Part shown: in pieces, positions 16,096 through 25,503 of the stretch
How positions within the stretch are numbered: position 1 is the stretch's first letter
How the letters are laid out: every line of letters starts with the position of its first letter
NCBI RefSeq assembly: GCF_002005145.1
Contig: NZ_CP019698.1
Coordinates: forward strand, 1,426,001-1,490,000
Length of the DNA stretch: 64,000 nt
DNA from: Desulforamulus ferrireducens
GTDB lineage: Bacteria; Bacillota; Desulfotomaculia; Desulfotomaculales; Desulfotomaculaceae
Direction of reading: 5' to 3'
The notes under the pieces: generated by a model
Seen by the model: the letters and a program-made list of their open reading frames with translations, nothing else
What the model was told of the DNA's origin: nothing
Database searches by the model: none
Position numbers and translations under genes: made by a program

Positions 16096-18003
16096 ATGTT
16101 TCACCAAATAAGTCAAGAGGATGTTTATCTGTTTCACGAGGGTAGAAATTATCAAAGTTACCGCCTGCTAGGAGCTCATCTGAGCCAAGAAAATGGGATA
16201 GCCGGTGTAAGATTTTGTGTTTGGGCACCGGAGGCGCGAGAGATTTGTGTGGTTGGGGATTTTAACCGCTGGCAGGGTGCCGAGCATAGGATGAAAAAAA
16301 TTCCCCAATCGGGATTATGGGTGCTTTTTGTACCAGGTCTCAGGGAATGGGAGCTATACAAATACGAGATCCACACAAAGTCCGGTGAGGTGTTGCTAAA
16401 GGCTGATCCCTATGCTTTTTATTCAGAGTTAAGACCCGGTACTGCTTCCCGGGTGTACTCCTTAGAGGGGTACCCCTGGCAGGATCACGCTTACAGAGAA
16501 AATAAGCAGAGACATTCGCATTACAAGTCTCCTATGTTGATATATGAGGTACATCTTGGTTCTTGGTGTAAGAAAGAAAATGGCTATTTATCCTATAGGG
16601 AAATAGCAGACCAACTGGTCAATTATGTGGTGGAGATGGGTTATACCCATGTGGAACTACTACCAATTATGGAGCATCCCTTCGATGGTTCCTGGGGTTA
16701 TCAAATAACCGGCTATTATGCGGCTACCAGTCGTTATGGGACACCAAAGGATTTGATGTATCTGGTGGACTGTCTGCATCGGCATAATATCGGAGTAATT
16801 TTAGATTGGGTACCGGCGCATTTTTGCCGGGATGAGCATGGCTTGGGTTGCTTTGACGGAAGTACCCTTTATGAAAGTGCTAACTCCTTACAATCTGAGA
16901 ATGAGCAGTGGGGCACTCTGAATTTTGATTTGTCTAAGCCGGAGGTGCATAGTTTTCTTATTTCCAATGCCATTTTTTGGTTTAAGTACTTTCATGTGGA
17001 TGGCCTGAGGATAGATGCTGTGGCCTCTATGCTCTATCTGGATTTTGGCAAACAGCCAGGTCAATGGCAACCCAACCAATATGGTGGCAATGAAAATCTG
17101 GCGGCAGTGGACTTTATGAAAAAATTAAATGAAGCGGTCTTTCATTATTTTCCCACAGCTTTAATGATTGCCGAAGAATCCACCGCCTGGCCCATGGTGA
17201 CGCGACCTACCTATCTTGGTGGTTTGGGCTACAACTATAAATGGAATATGGGCTGGATGAATGACTTGCTGCGCTATATGCAGATGGACCCGATACACCG
17301 CAAGTGGCATCACAACCTGCTGACCTTTTCCTTTATGTATGCCTTTTCGGAAAATTATGTACTGCCCCTTTCCCATGATGAGGTGGTACACGGTAAAAAA
17401 TCATTGTTAGACAAAATGCCCGGGGATTACTGGCAGAAGTTTGCGAATTTACGCACCCTCTATGGTTTCATGATGGCTCACCCCGGTAAGAAACTGCTCT
17501 TTATGGGTGGGGAGTTTGGTCAGTTTATTGAATGGAACTACCAACAAAGCTTGGATTGGCAGTTGCTGGATTACGAGATGCATCATAGGTTGCAGGACTA
17601 TGTCAAAGCACTTAATCATTTTTATCTATCCGAAAAGTGCCTGTGGGAACTGGATCACCAGGAGGATGGTTTCCAATGGATTGATCCCCACGACTATAAC
17701 CAAAGTGTTATTACCTTTATGCGAAAATCCCAGGGGAATCAAGATTTCATTATTTTTGTGGGCAACTTTGCACCGGTGGTCAGGGAGGGTTACCGCATTG
17801 GGGTTCCCTGCTTAGGTGAGTATTTTGAAGTGTTTAACAGTGACAACCGTATCTTTGGAGGTTCAGGACAAGCCAATGGGCTTATGGTAGCCCAGATGAA
17901 GCCCTGGCATAACCAACCCTATTCCATTGAACTTCGGTTGCCGCCCTTGGCCGTGCTTTTTATCAAAGCAGTTAACCGACAGTACAATTTGACTTATTTA
18001 TGA
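16096..18003 (+). CDS. glgB: 1,4-alpha-glucan branching enzyme
   Basis: 635 residues, the usual length for GlgB. An N-terminal CBM48-like domain (about 25-110, FCVWAPEAREICVVGDFNRW) precedes the GH13 barrel. Active-site motifs are visible: DWVPAHF, DGLRIDAVASMLY (nucleophile Asp), AEEST (acid/base Glu), LSHDEVVHGKKSL and FMGGEFGQ. It introduces alpha-1,6 branches into glycogen. It is the first gene of a six-gene glycogen operon running to 25234; a GAGAGAG site precedes the ATG. Confidence 0.95.
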   Translation: MFHQISQEDVYLFHEGRNYQSYRLLGAHLSQENGIAGVRFCVWAPEAREICVVGDFNRWQGAEHRMKKIPQSGLWVLFVPGLREWELYKYEIHTKSGEVLLKADPYAFYSELRPGTASRVYSLEGYPWQDHAYRENKQRHSHYKSPMLIYEVHLGSWCKKENGYLSYREIADQLVNYVVEMGYTHVELLPIMEHPFDGSWGYQITGYYAATSRYGTPKDLMYLVDCLHRHNIGVILDWVPAHFCRDEHGLGCFDGSTLYESANSLQSENEQWGTLNFDLSKPEVHSFLISNAIFWFKYFHVDGLRIDAVASMLYLDFGKQPGQWQPNQYGGNENLAAVDFMKKLNEAVFHYFPTALMIAEESTAWPMVTRPTYLGGLGYNYKWNMGWMNDLLRYMQMDPIHRKWHHNLLTFSFMYAFSENYVLPLSHDEVVHGKKSLLDKMPGDYWQKFANLRTLYGFMMAHPGKKLLFMGGEFGQFIEWNYQQSLDWQLLDYEMHHRLQDYVKALNHFYLSEKCLWELDHQEDGFQWIDPHDYNQSVITFMRKSQGNQDFIIFVGNFAPVVREGYRIGVPCLGEYFEVFNSDNRIFGGSGQANGLMVAQMKPWHNQPYSIELRLPPLAVLFIKAVNRQYNLTYL

Positions 18004-18045
18004 TCATCCACACTTGATAAAAACTGATACTACGGGGGTGAGACC

Positions 18046-19218
18046 ATGTATAAGAAGGAATGTGTAGCTATGCTACTGGCCGGTGGGCAGGGGAGTAGGC
18101 TTGGCGTATTAACCAAAAAATTGGCCAAACCTGCCGTACCCTTCGGAGGTAAGTATCGAATTATCGATTTTACCCTTAGCAATTGCAATAATTCTGGTAT
18201 TAATACAGTGGGGGTGTTGACCCAGTACCAGCCCTTGGCTTTAAACTCCTATATCGGTATTGGTAGTCATTGGGATTTAGATTGCAGGAACGGTGGCGTT
18301 ACCGTTCTACCCCCCTTTGTTAAGGAATTGGGGGGGGAGTGGTATAAAGGTACCGCCAATGCCATCTATCAAAATATTGAATTTGTTGATCAGTACAGTC
18401 CTAAATACCTGTTGGTTCTTTCCGGTGATCACATTTACAAGATGGATTACTCCCTAATGCTGGATTTTCATAAAGAAAAGCAGGCTGATGCCACCATCGC
18501 GGTAATTCAGGTACCCTGGGAAGAAGCCAGCGGCTTTGGGATTATGAATACTGCCCCCGATGCTAAAATTATTGAATTTGAAGAAAAGCCGGCAGTACCT
18601 AAAAGTAACTTGGCCTCCATGGGGGTTTATATTTTCAATTGGGATTTATTAAAAGAATACTTGGAAGAGGATGAGAAAAATCCCCGTTCCAGCAATGACT
18701 TTGGTAAAAATATTATTCCCATGATGCTGAGGACAGGTCGACGCCTCTATGCCTACCCCTTTAAGGGTTACTGGCGTGATGTGGGTACCATCGAAAGTCT
18801 CTGGCAGGCCAATATGGATCTGTTGTCGGAAAAGCCAGGCTTAAATCTCAATGACCCGCACTGGCGTATTTATTCTGTCAATCCTAACCACCCGCCCCAG
18901 TATATTGCTGCCACGGCCACGGTTCGTAACTCTCTGATCAATGAGGGTTGCCTGGTTTATGGTAAAGTGGAGCATTCCATCATTTTCCCCGGGGTTACCA
19001 TTGAGGAGGGGGCAGAAATTTATTACTCAGTGATTATGCCAAATGTCAAGATTGGCCGAAAAACCATCATTAACAAAGCTATTATAGGTGTGGAGGCAGT
19101 TATCGAAGACCGTTGCCAGATAGGTCTGCAATGCCCGGAGATTACTGTGATTGAAGGTCAGACCACAGTAAAAAGCGGTACAACAATCGGTAAAAAATAT
19201 TACGAGGTGATAGCATGA
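18046..19218 (+). CDS. glgC: Glucose-1-phosphate adenylyltransferase, catalytic subunit
   Basis: 390 residues. The nucleotide-binding signature [26 protein letters not shown] (from residue 10), the [11 protein letters not shown] active-site block and the C-terminal left-handed beta-helix repeats are intact. It makes ADP-glucose, the glucose donor for GlgA. A GGGGGTG site precedes the ATG. The stop overlaps the start of the next gene by 4 bp, so it is translated together with GlgD. Confidence 0.95.
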   Translation: MYKKECVAMLLAGGQGSRLGVLTKKLAKPAVPFGGKYRIIDFTLSNCNNSGINTVGVLTQYQPLALNSYIGIGSHWDLDCRNGGVTVLPPFVKELGGEWYKGTANAIYQNIEFVDQYSPKYLLVLSGDHIYKMDYSLMLDFHKEKQADATIAVIQVPWEEASGFGIMNTAPDAKIIEFEEKPAVPKSNLASMGVYIFNWDLLKEYLEEDEKNPRSSNDFGKNIIPMMLRTGRRLYAYPFKGYWRDVGTIESLWQANMDLLSEKPGLNLNDPHWRIYSVNPNHPPQYIAATATVRNSLINEGCLVYGKVEHSIIFPGVTIEEGAEIYYSVIMPNVKIGRKTIINKAIIGVEAVIEDRCQIGLQCPEITVIEGQTTVKSGTTIGKKYYEVIA

Positions 19219-20330
19219 AAGATGTCATGGCAATTATCAATCTAATGGAAGATGACAACTTTCTCAAAGAAATTAGCTATCATCGCCCTCAGGCGGCTGT
19301 CCCCTTTGGCGGGCGCTACCGCTTGGTTGATTTTATTCTTTCCAATATTGTCAACTCGGGCATTAAAAATGTTGGTATTCTTGTTCAGCATAAATATAGA
19401 TCATTAATGGATCACCTGGGCAGGGGCAAGGAGTGGGATTTGGATAGAAAAAGAGACGGACTGTTCTTTTTACCACCAGCAGATTTCACTGCACCGGTTA
19501 CTAATAAATGGGATTTACAATACTTCCACAGCCATTTGGATTATATCAATAACAGCAGGCAAAAGTATGTACTCATTGCCGGCTACCATATGGTTTGTAA
19601 CATTGATTTTAATGAGGCCTTTCTCTTTCATAAAACAATGAATGCAGACATCACCATCATCTACAAAGAAGTAGACCCTACCAAAACCGATTTAACCCAG
19701 TGTTACACACTGGAAACTTCACAGGACGGACGTATCACAGATTTTGAGGTCAAACCCCAAAAAACCCAAAGCACTAAGATAGCCCTGGAAATATGCTTAA
19801 TGGAAAAATCTCTGTTGGTGGATTTAATTAATCGCGGTTACTCCCGGGGGGATAGTGACTTGGTGAGGGATGGTTTTATTAAGAATTTAAATCGCTTACG
19901 AATTTACGGCTACCCACATCAAGGGTATCTGGCTAATATTAATTCCGTTCAAAGTTACTACCAACATCACATGGATTTGTTACAACCTAATATTTCACGG
20001 GAATTGTTTTTTGCTAAAGGTTTAATTTATACCAAAGGAAAGGACGGGCCACCCACCAAGTACACAGGCTCGGCAAAGGTAAAAAATTCATTGATTGCCA
20101 ATGGCTGTATTATTGAAGGACAAGTGGAAAACAGTATAATTTTTCGTGGCGTTAAAGTGGGAAAGGGTGCTATGGTCAAAAACAGCATCATTATGCAACA
20201 ATGTACCCTTGAGTCTGATATTTATCTAGAACATGTTATTACGGATAAAAAGGTAGTTATCACTAAGGGTAAACATTTAAAGGGCGATAAACATTATCCA
20301 TTGGTAATTCGTAAACATGCGGTTATTTAA
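19215..20330 (+). CDS. glgD: GlgD, regulatory paralog of ADP-glucose pyrophosphorylase
   Basis: 371 residues, homologous to GlgC, but the N-terminal GGxGxRL nucleotide-binding loop is missing: the protein begins [15 protein letters not shown] and joins the common sequence at [18 protein letters not shown]. This is the known character of Firmicute GlgD, which forms a heterotetramer with GlgC and boosts its activity without being a good catalyst itself. The 4-bp overlap with glgC fits equal synthesis of both subunits. Confidence 0.92.
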   Translation: MKDVMAIINLMEDDNFLKEISYHRPQAAVPFGGRYRLVDFILSNIVNSGIKNVGILVQHKYRSLMDHLGRGKEWDLDRKRDGLFFLPPADFTAPVTNKWDLQYFHSHLDYINNSRQKYVLIAGYHMVCNIDFNEAFLFHKTMNADITIIYKEVDPTKTDLTQCYTLETSQDGRITDFEVKPQKTQSTKIALEICLMEKSLLVDLINRGYSRGDSDLVRDGFIKNLNRLRIYGYPHQGYLANINSVQSYYQHHMDLLQPNISRELFFAKGLIYTKGKDGPPTKYTGSAKVKNSLIANGCIIEGQVENSIIFRGVKVGKGAMVKNSIIMQQCTLESDIYLEHVITDKKVVITKGKHLKGDKHYPLVIRKHAVI

Positions 20331-20348
20331 TCCATTGAGGTGAATGAT

Positions 20349-21779
20349 ATGAGCATCTTGTTTGTGGCTGCGGAAGGGGTTCCCTTTATAAAATCCGGCG
20401 GTTTAGCTGATGTAATTGGTTCGCTGCCACGGGAGCTAAGAAAATTAGGGATAGATGTGCGGGTGATGCTGCCTAAATATAGAGATATACCGGAGCATTT
20501 TAAAGAGGCCATGGAGCATTGTTGTAATTTAACCGTTCCCCTGAGCTGGCGTCAGTTATATGGTGGTGTGCAAAGATTGGATTATGAGGGGGTACCCTTT
20601 TATTTTATTGATAATGAATACTACTTTAAACGGTCGGGCATCTACTGTTTTGACGATGAGGCAGAACGCTTTGCTTTTTTTTGCCGGGCAGCTTTGGAAG
20701 CTCTACCTCACCTGGACTTCAGACCCCGGATTATCCATTGCCACGACTGGCATACCGGCATGATCTCTGTTTTTTTGCAAGCATTCTACCGGCAGCACCC
20801 CTTTTATCAAGATATACGAACCGTTTTTACCATTCATAATTTAGAGTACCAGGGCTTGTTTCCCCGTGATATCTTAGGTGATGTTCTTGGTTTACCCGAC
20901 CATTACTTTACCCTGGATGGCCTTGAATTTTACGGTCAGGTCAGTTTTATCAAAGGTGGTCTAAATTTCTCGGATTTGCTGACCACTGTTAGTGAGAGTT
21001 ATGCCCAGGAAATTCAGCATCCTTACTTTGGCGCCAGGCTGGATGGACTGCTGAGGCATAAAAAAAATGTCCTCTTTGGCATTTTAAACGGTATTGACAC
21101 CGACATCTATAATCCCGCTGCCGATCCACTAATTCATACTAAGTACAATTGGCAAACGCCTGAACTAAAGGGGCAGAATAAAAAACAACTGCAAGCCAGT
21201 CTATCCTTACCGGTGCGTGAGGACGTGCCATTAATTGGCTTGGTATCCAGGTTAGTAAGTCAAAAGGGTATGGATTTAATTGCCCATATTTGGCAAGACA
21301 TTATGCAAATGGATGTGCAAATGGTGGTGTTGGGAACAGGCGAACCCCGCTATGAAGAGCTTTTCCGTTACGCAGCCCGGCAGTATCCAACTAAAATGTC
21401 GGCCAACATTTTTTTTGGGGACCAACTGGCGCATAATATTTATGCTGCTTCAGATCTCTTTTTAATGCCCTCCCTTTACGAACCCTGCGGTTTGGGACAG
21501 CTTATTGCCTTGCGCTATGGCGCCTTACCCCTGGTCCGGGAAACAGGGGGGTTAAAGGATACGGTCACTCCTTATAACCAATATACCGGGGAAGGAAATG
21601 GCTTTAGTTTTACCAACTACAACGCCCATGACCTTTTACATACCTTAAGGATGGCCCTTTCCCTTTACCCGCAGCGGCAAATTTGGTCTAAACTGGTAGT
21701 CAAGGCCATGCAAGCCGATTTTAGTTGGTATAAATCAGCACAAAAATATCAAAACTTGTATAAGAGATTAGGTTTTTAA
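20349..21779 (+). CDS. glgA: Glycogen synthase (ADP-glucose)
   Basis: A GT5 glycosyltransferase. The N-terminal KSGGLADVIGSLPREL motif (ADP-glucose binding), the HCHDWHTG block, VSRLVSQKG, and the C-terminal MPSLYEPCGLGQLIALRYG with following RETGGLKDTV are all intact. I place the start at ATG 20349 because GAGGTG at 20337-20342 is 6 nt before it; a GTG at 20340 in the same frame would have no usable site. It elongates alpha-1,4-glucan from ADP-glucose. Fourth gene of the operon. Confidence 0.94.
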   Translation: MSILFVAAEGVPFIKSGGLADVIGSLPRELRKLGIDVRVMLPKYRDIPEHFKEAMEHCCNLTVPLSWRQLYGGVQRLDYEGVPFYFIDNEYYFKRSGIYCFDDEAERFAFFCRAALEALPHLDFRPRIIHCHDWHTGMISVFLQAFYRQHPFYQDIRTVFTIHNLEYQGLFPRDILGDVLGLPDHYFTLDGLEFYGQVSFIKGGLNFSDLLTTVSESYAQEIQHPYFGARLDGLLRHKKNVLFGILNGIDTDIYNPAADPLIHTKYNWQTPELKGQNKKQLQASLSLPVREDVPLIGLVSRLVSQKGMDLIAHIWQDIMQMDVQMVVLGTGEPRYEELFRYAARQYPTKMSANIFFGDQLAHNIYAASDLFLMPSLYEPCGLGQLIALRYGALPLVRETGGLKDTVTPYNQYTGEGNGFSFTNYNAHDLLHTLRMALSLYPQRQIWSKLVVKAMQADFSWYKSAQKYQNLYKRLGF

Positions 21780-21792
21780 AGGAATGATTGCC

Positions 21793-23745
21793 TTGACAGA
21801 GGTTTTTCATGATTCACATAACCGGTTATTTCGCAGTCCCTTCGGGGCTGTTCCCTGTGGTCAAAAAATAGACCTGGCCTTAGAGGTAAACAGTGTTAAC
21901 CAGCCGGAACAGGTTGTCCTGCGACTTTGGAAATATGGTCGGCAGGAAGAAAAAATTCCCATGCAGTTAACGGAAGTCAGGGAGCAGCGTCGGCTTTATC
22001 GTGCCAGTATTGTGGCACCGGAAAGGCATGGTTTGCTGTGGTATTACTTTTTGGTGGTGGAAGGGGGATGTACCCTTTACTATGGCAACAATACCAGGCA
22101 ATGGGGAGGTATAGGACAGCTTTATGACCATGAACCACCCTCCTACCAGATAACTGTCTATCAACCCACTGCCGCTACACCCCACTGGTTTAAGGATGCA
22201 GTAATGTATCAAATTTTTGTGGATCGTTTTTGTAACGGTTATCAAGAGGGGAAAGTTCTTAATCCCAAACAGCACTGTGTGATTTATCCGTATTGGCAAG
22301 CCACCCCACGCTATGGACAAGATGCAACAGGTAAGACCGTGTGCTACGACTGTTTTGGCGGTAATTTGTATGGAGTAATGAAAAAGCTGCCTTATTTAAA
22401 GGAACTGGGTATCACAGTCATTTATCTGAACCCAATTTTTGAAGCCAGCAGTAATCATAAATACGATACAGGGGATTATAAAAAGATCGACCCCATGTAT
22501 GGCGACAATGATTTATTTCGGGAACTATGTAGCAAAGCCAGGGACTTGGGTATCTCCATTATCCTGGACGGTGTGTTTAGCCACACCGGTAGCAATAGTA
22601 TCTATTTTAACCGGGACGGTAATTATCCCTCCGTGGGGGCTTATCAGTCCAAGGATTCACCCTATTATGAGTGGTATCGGTTTAGCGAATGGCCAGACAA
22701 ATATGATTGCTGGTGGGGTATCGACACTTTACCCAATGTTAATGAAGATAATCCTTCCTATCAAGAATTTATTATCACCGGGGAAGACAGTGTCATCAAA
22801 TATTGGATGAAGCTGGGTGCCAAGGGCTGGCGTTTGGATGTGGTGGACGAGCTACCTGCAGCCTTTGTGAAGAAAATAAGAACGACAATGAAGCAAATGG
22901 ATCCCGACTCTGTGCTTATTGGGGAAGTATGGGAGGATGCCTCCAATAAGGTTAGCTATGGCGAAATGCGGGAATATTTGTTGGGGGAAGAACTGGATTC
23001 AGTAATGAATTATCCTTTCCGCAACATTTGGTTGGATTTTTTCCTTGGCCGCAGCGATGCTCTGGCTACCCATCATCAGCTAATGAAACTGTATGAAAAT
23101 TATCCCCGGGAGCATTTTTACTCCACCATGAATTTGCTTGGCAGCCATGATGTGGAGCGAGTTCTTACCCTACTCAGTGGAGCTCCCCCGGCGGATTCCC
23201 TCAGTAGGGAAGAACAGGAGGTATATGAGCCAACACCCGAGCAATTAAGAGTTGGTCTGGCCCGGCTAAAACTACTTTCCTTAATCCAGATGACCTTTCC
23301 CGGGGTTCCTTGCATTTACTATGGTGACGAAGTAGGGCTACAGGGCTATAAAGACCCTTTAAATCGGAGAACCTACCCCTGGGGACAGGAAAATCAAGAG
23401 TTGTTAGATTGGTATAAAAGTATTATTGCCCTCAGGCATCAGCATGCTGCTTTAAGAACAGGTCAGTGGATACCGGTACTGGTGCAAGGACAGTTATATG
23501 GCTATATTAGGAAGATTGCCGGAGGCAAGGATGTCTTTGGCAGGGATCAAGAGAATGGAACTGTGCTTGTCATCATCAATGGAGCTTTGCGCGAACAGAC
23601 TAACCTATCTATCAATATTGGTAACTGGTGCCAGGGTGCCCTGGTAAATCCATTGATGGAGGGCGAGCGTTATCAGGTAAGGGATGGCTTTCTGCACCTT
23701 TCCCTAGGGGCGCTGGATGGTAAAATATTAATAGAAGAGGGATAA
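21793..23745 (+). CDS. GH13 alpha-amylase/neopullulanase-type glycosidase
   Basis: About 650 residues. An N-terminal beta-sandwich (1-120) precedes a GH13 barrel with intact motifs: YLNPIFEASSNHKYDTGDY, ILDGVFSHTG, GWRLDVVDELP (nucleophile Asp), IGEVWEDAS (acid/base Glu) and LLGSHDVERVL. This is the pattern of cytoplasmic neopullulanase/maltodextrin hydrolases; there is no signal peptide. The role is probably trimming of glycogen or maltodextrins. The frame opens with ATG at 21784, but AAAGGA is only 1-2 nt before it, so the TTG at 21793 with normal spacing is a likely start. Confidence 0.88.
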   Translation: MTEVFHDSHNRLFRSPFGAVPCGQKIDLALEVNSVNQPEQVVLRLWKYGRQEEKIPMQLTEVREQRRLYRASIVAPERHGLLWYYFLVVEGGCTLYYGNNTRQWGGIGQLYDHEPPSYQITVYQPTAATPHWFKDAVMYQIFVDRFCNGYQEGKVLNPKQHCVIYPYWQATPRYGQDATGKTVCYDCFGGNLYGVMKKLPYLKELGITVIYLNPIFEASSNHKYDTGDYKKIDPMYGDNDLFRELCSKARDLGISIILDGVFSHTGSNSIYFNRDGNYPSVGAYQSKDSPYYEWYRFSEWPDKYDCWWGIDTLPNVNEDNPSYQEFIITGEDSVIKYWMKLGAKGWRLDVVDELPAAFVKKIRTTMKQMDPDSVLIGEVWEDASNKVSYGEMREYLLGEELDSVMNYPFRNIWLDFFLGRSDALATHHQLMKLYENYPREHFYSTMNLLGSHDVERVLTLLSGAPPADSLSREEQEVYEPTPEQLRVGLARLKLLSLIQMTFPGVPCIYYGDEVGLQGYKDPLNRRTYPWGQENQELLDWYKSIIALRHQHAALRTGQWIPVLVQGQLYGYIRKIAGGKDVFGRDQENGTVLVIINGALREQTNLSINIGNWCQGALVNPLMEGERYQVRDGFLHLSLGALDGKILIEEG

Positions 23746-23746
23746 T

Positions 23747-25234
23747 ATGATTTTCGACAGGGCCAGCGGCATACTACTACATCCAACCTCACTGCCCTCC
23801 CGCTACGGCATTGGGGATTTAGGGCCGGAAGCCTATGCCTTTGTGGATTTTTTAACAAGCAGTGGCCAAAAACTTTGGCAAGTACTGCCCCTTAATCCAC
23901 CGGGTTATGGCGATTCACCCTTTCAATGCTACTCTGCCTTTGCGGGTAATCCGTTACTCATTAGTCCGGATAAACTTGTGGAACAAGGCCTGCTAACCAG
24001 GGAAGAGTTAATGCCTGTACCGCCCTTCCCGGAGGATATGGTTGAGTTTGAGCAAGTACAGCAGTATAAGGACAGACTTTTTCGTCGAGCCTTCCAGAGG
24101 TGGCAAACTTGCCCAGCCGGCAAAGAAATCCAGTCCTTGCTGGCAAATAGCCATTGGTTACCCGATTATGCTTTATTTATGGCCTTAAAACAACATTTTC
24201 AGGGTTTGCCTTGGAATGAGTGGGATACTGCCCTGGCCTTAAGGGATGAAAGGGCTTTGGACCAGTACCGCCATTTATTGAAGGAAGAAATAGCCTACCA
24301 AACTTTTCTGCAGGAGACTTTCTTTCAGCAATGGTTAGCACTAAAAAGCTATGCCAACCATAGAGGCATTAAGATTATCGGTGATTTGCCAATTTTTGTT
24401 TCTTATGACAGCAGTGATGCCTGGGCTAACCCTCATTTGTTTGAGCTGGATGAACAGGGAAAGCCAGCAAAAGTGGCGGGGGTACCGCCGGACTACTTTA
24501 GTGAAACTGGACAACTATGGGGCAACCCCCATTACAAATGGCAGGAGATGGCCAAGGATAACTACAGCTGGTGGCGAAAACGTTTTCAAGTCCTGCTACA
24601 AACGGTGGATATTGTTCGTATCGACCACTTCCGAGGCTTTGAGGCCTACTGGGAAATTCCCGCAGGGGAATCAACAGCCATTAACGGTCGCTGGGTCAAG
24701 GGACCAGGTGAAAAGTTTTTTGCTGCTATTATACAGGCTTTGGGAGACATCCCGGTGATTGCCGAGGACCTGGGGATTATCACACCGCAAGTGGTGGCTC
24801 TGAAGGAGAAATTTAAGTTCCCCGGTATGAAAATTCTTCATTTTAACTTACACCGGGGTGAAAAAGAGGAGTTCCTGCCGGAAAACTACGAAACTAACGC
24901 GGTGGTCTATACCGGCACCCATGATAACGATACTACTGTAGGCTGGTATAAAAAACTGCTGCCGGCGGATAAGGAATTTTTAGCCTCTTACCTCAGACTT
25001 AAGCCAGCAACAGAGGTAGAGGAGATTTGTTGGCGGCTCATCGAGGTGGCCATGCAAAGCAAAGCCAACACAGCCATCATTCCTTTGCAGGATGTGCTTT
25101 GTTTGGACAGCGAGGCACGGATGAATTACCCCGGCACCGTGGGTGGCAATTGGCAGTGGCGATTTCGCAAGGGCATGCTGACCAAGGACATTGAGCAGAA
25201 ACTTTTGGCTTTAACCAAAGCCGCCGGAAGATAA
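23747..25234 (+). CDS. malQ: 4-alpha-glucanotransferase (amylomaltase)
   Basis: 495 residues, GH77. Typical blocks: GILLHPTSLPSRYGIGDLG at the N-terminus, SPFQCYSAFAGNPLLIS, KIIGDLPIFVSYDSSDAW, VRIDHFRGFEAYWEIP (nucleophile Asp), VIAEDLG (acid/base Glu) and YTGTHDNDTT. It redistributes glucan chains and is the last gene of the glycogen operon, starting one base after the stop of the GH13 gene. A strong hairpin terminator begins at its stop codon. Confidence 0.95.
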   Translation: MIFDRASGILLHPTSLPSRYGIGDLGPEAYAFVDFLTSSGQKLWQVLPLNPPGYGDSPFQCYSAFAGNPLLISPDKLVEQGLLTREELMPVPPFPEDMVEFEQVQQYKDRLFRRAFQRWQTCPAGKEIQSLLANSHWLPDYALFMALKQHFQGLPWNEWDTALALRDERALDQYRHLLKEEIAYQTFLQETFFQQWLALKSYANHRGIKIIGDLPIFVSYDSSDAWANPHLFELDEQGKPAKVAGVPPDYFSETGQLWGNPHYKWQEMAKDNYSWWRKRFQVLLQTVDIVRIDHFRGFEAYWEIPAGESTAINGRWVKGPGEKFFAAIIQALGDIPVIAEDLGIITPQVVALKEKFKFPGMKILHFNLHRGEKEEFLPENYETNAVVYTGTHDNDTTVGWYKKLLPADKEFLASYLRLKPATEVEEICWRLIEVAMQSKANTAIIPLQDVLCLDSEARMNYPGTVGGNWQWRFRKGMLTKDIEQKLLALTKAAGR

Positions 25235-25277
25235 AGGGAAGTGTCGTAGAACTACGGTTCTGCGACGCTTCCCTTTT
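25232..25277 (+). terminator. GTGTCGC-family hairpin terminator of the glycogen operon (copy 3)
   Basis: A 19-bp stem (25233-25251 with 25258-25276) has two G-U positions, closed by a C(TACG)G tetraloop and followed by TTTT. This is the longest member of the repeat family. Confidence 0.85.
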
Positions 25278-25288
25278 AAACTAACAGT

Positions 25289-25403
25289 AAGCAGGTAGAC
25301 TGGCTATTCCATAAGCGAAGTGGAGCGTTCGGATGCGTTGCTTAGCCCGAACGGGACCACAAAGGAATGCAGTCTGAGGGCGTAACTATTGGATTATCTG
25401 CTT
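25289..25403. ncRNA. Candidate structured RNA element of unknown class
   Basis: Nested helices cover about 115 nt between malQ and nadE: AAGCAG (25289-25294)/CTGCTT (25398-25403); AGACTG (25297-25302)/CAGTCT (25370-25375); ATTCC (25306-25310)/GGAAT (25364-25368); GTGG (25320-25323)/CCAC (25357-25360); CGTTCGG (25326-25332)/CCGAACG (25347-25353). All are in nested order, which is hard to get by chance. Further short hairpins follow to about 25480 (CTGCT/AGCAG, CGCT/AGCG). Strand and function are unknown and no protein frame fits. It could be a small RNA, or a fold-back mobile element. Confidence 0.45.
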
Positions 25404-25503
25404 GTTTTGCGCGGTAACAAGACCCTGCTCTGTAGACCAGCAGTAAAGTCGCTGGAACGTAGCGTTGGAATTGCCAGGCTGCCGGCGTGCATTTTATCAA
25501 TAC

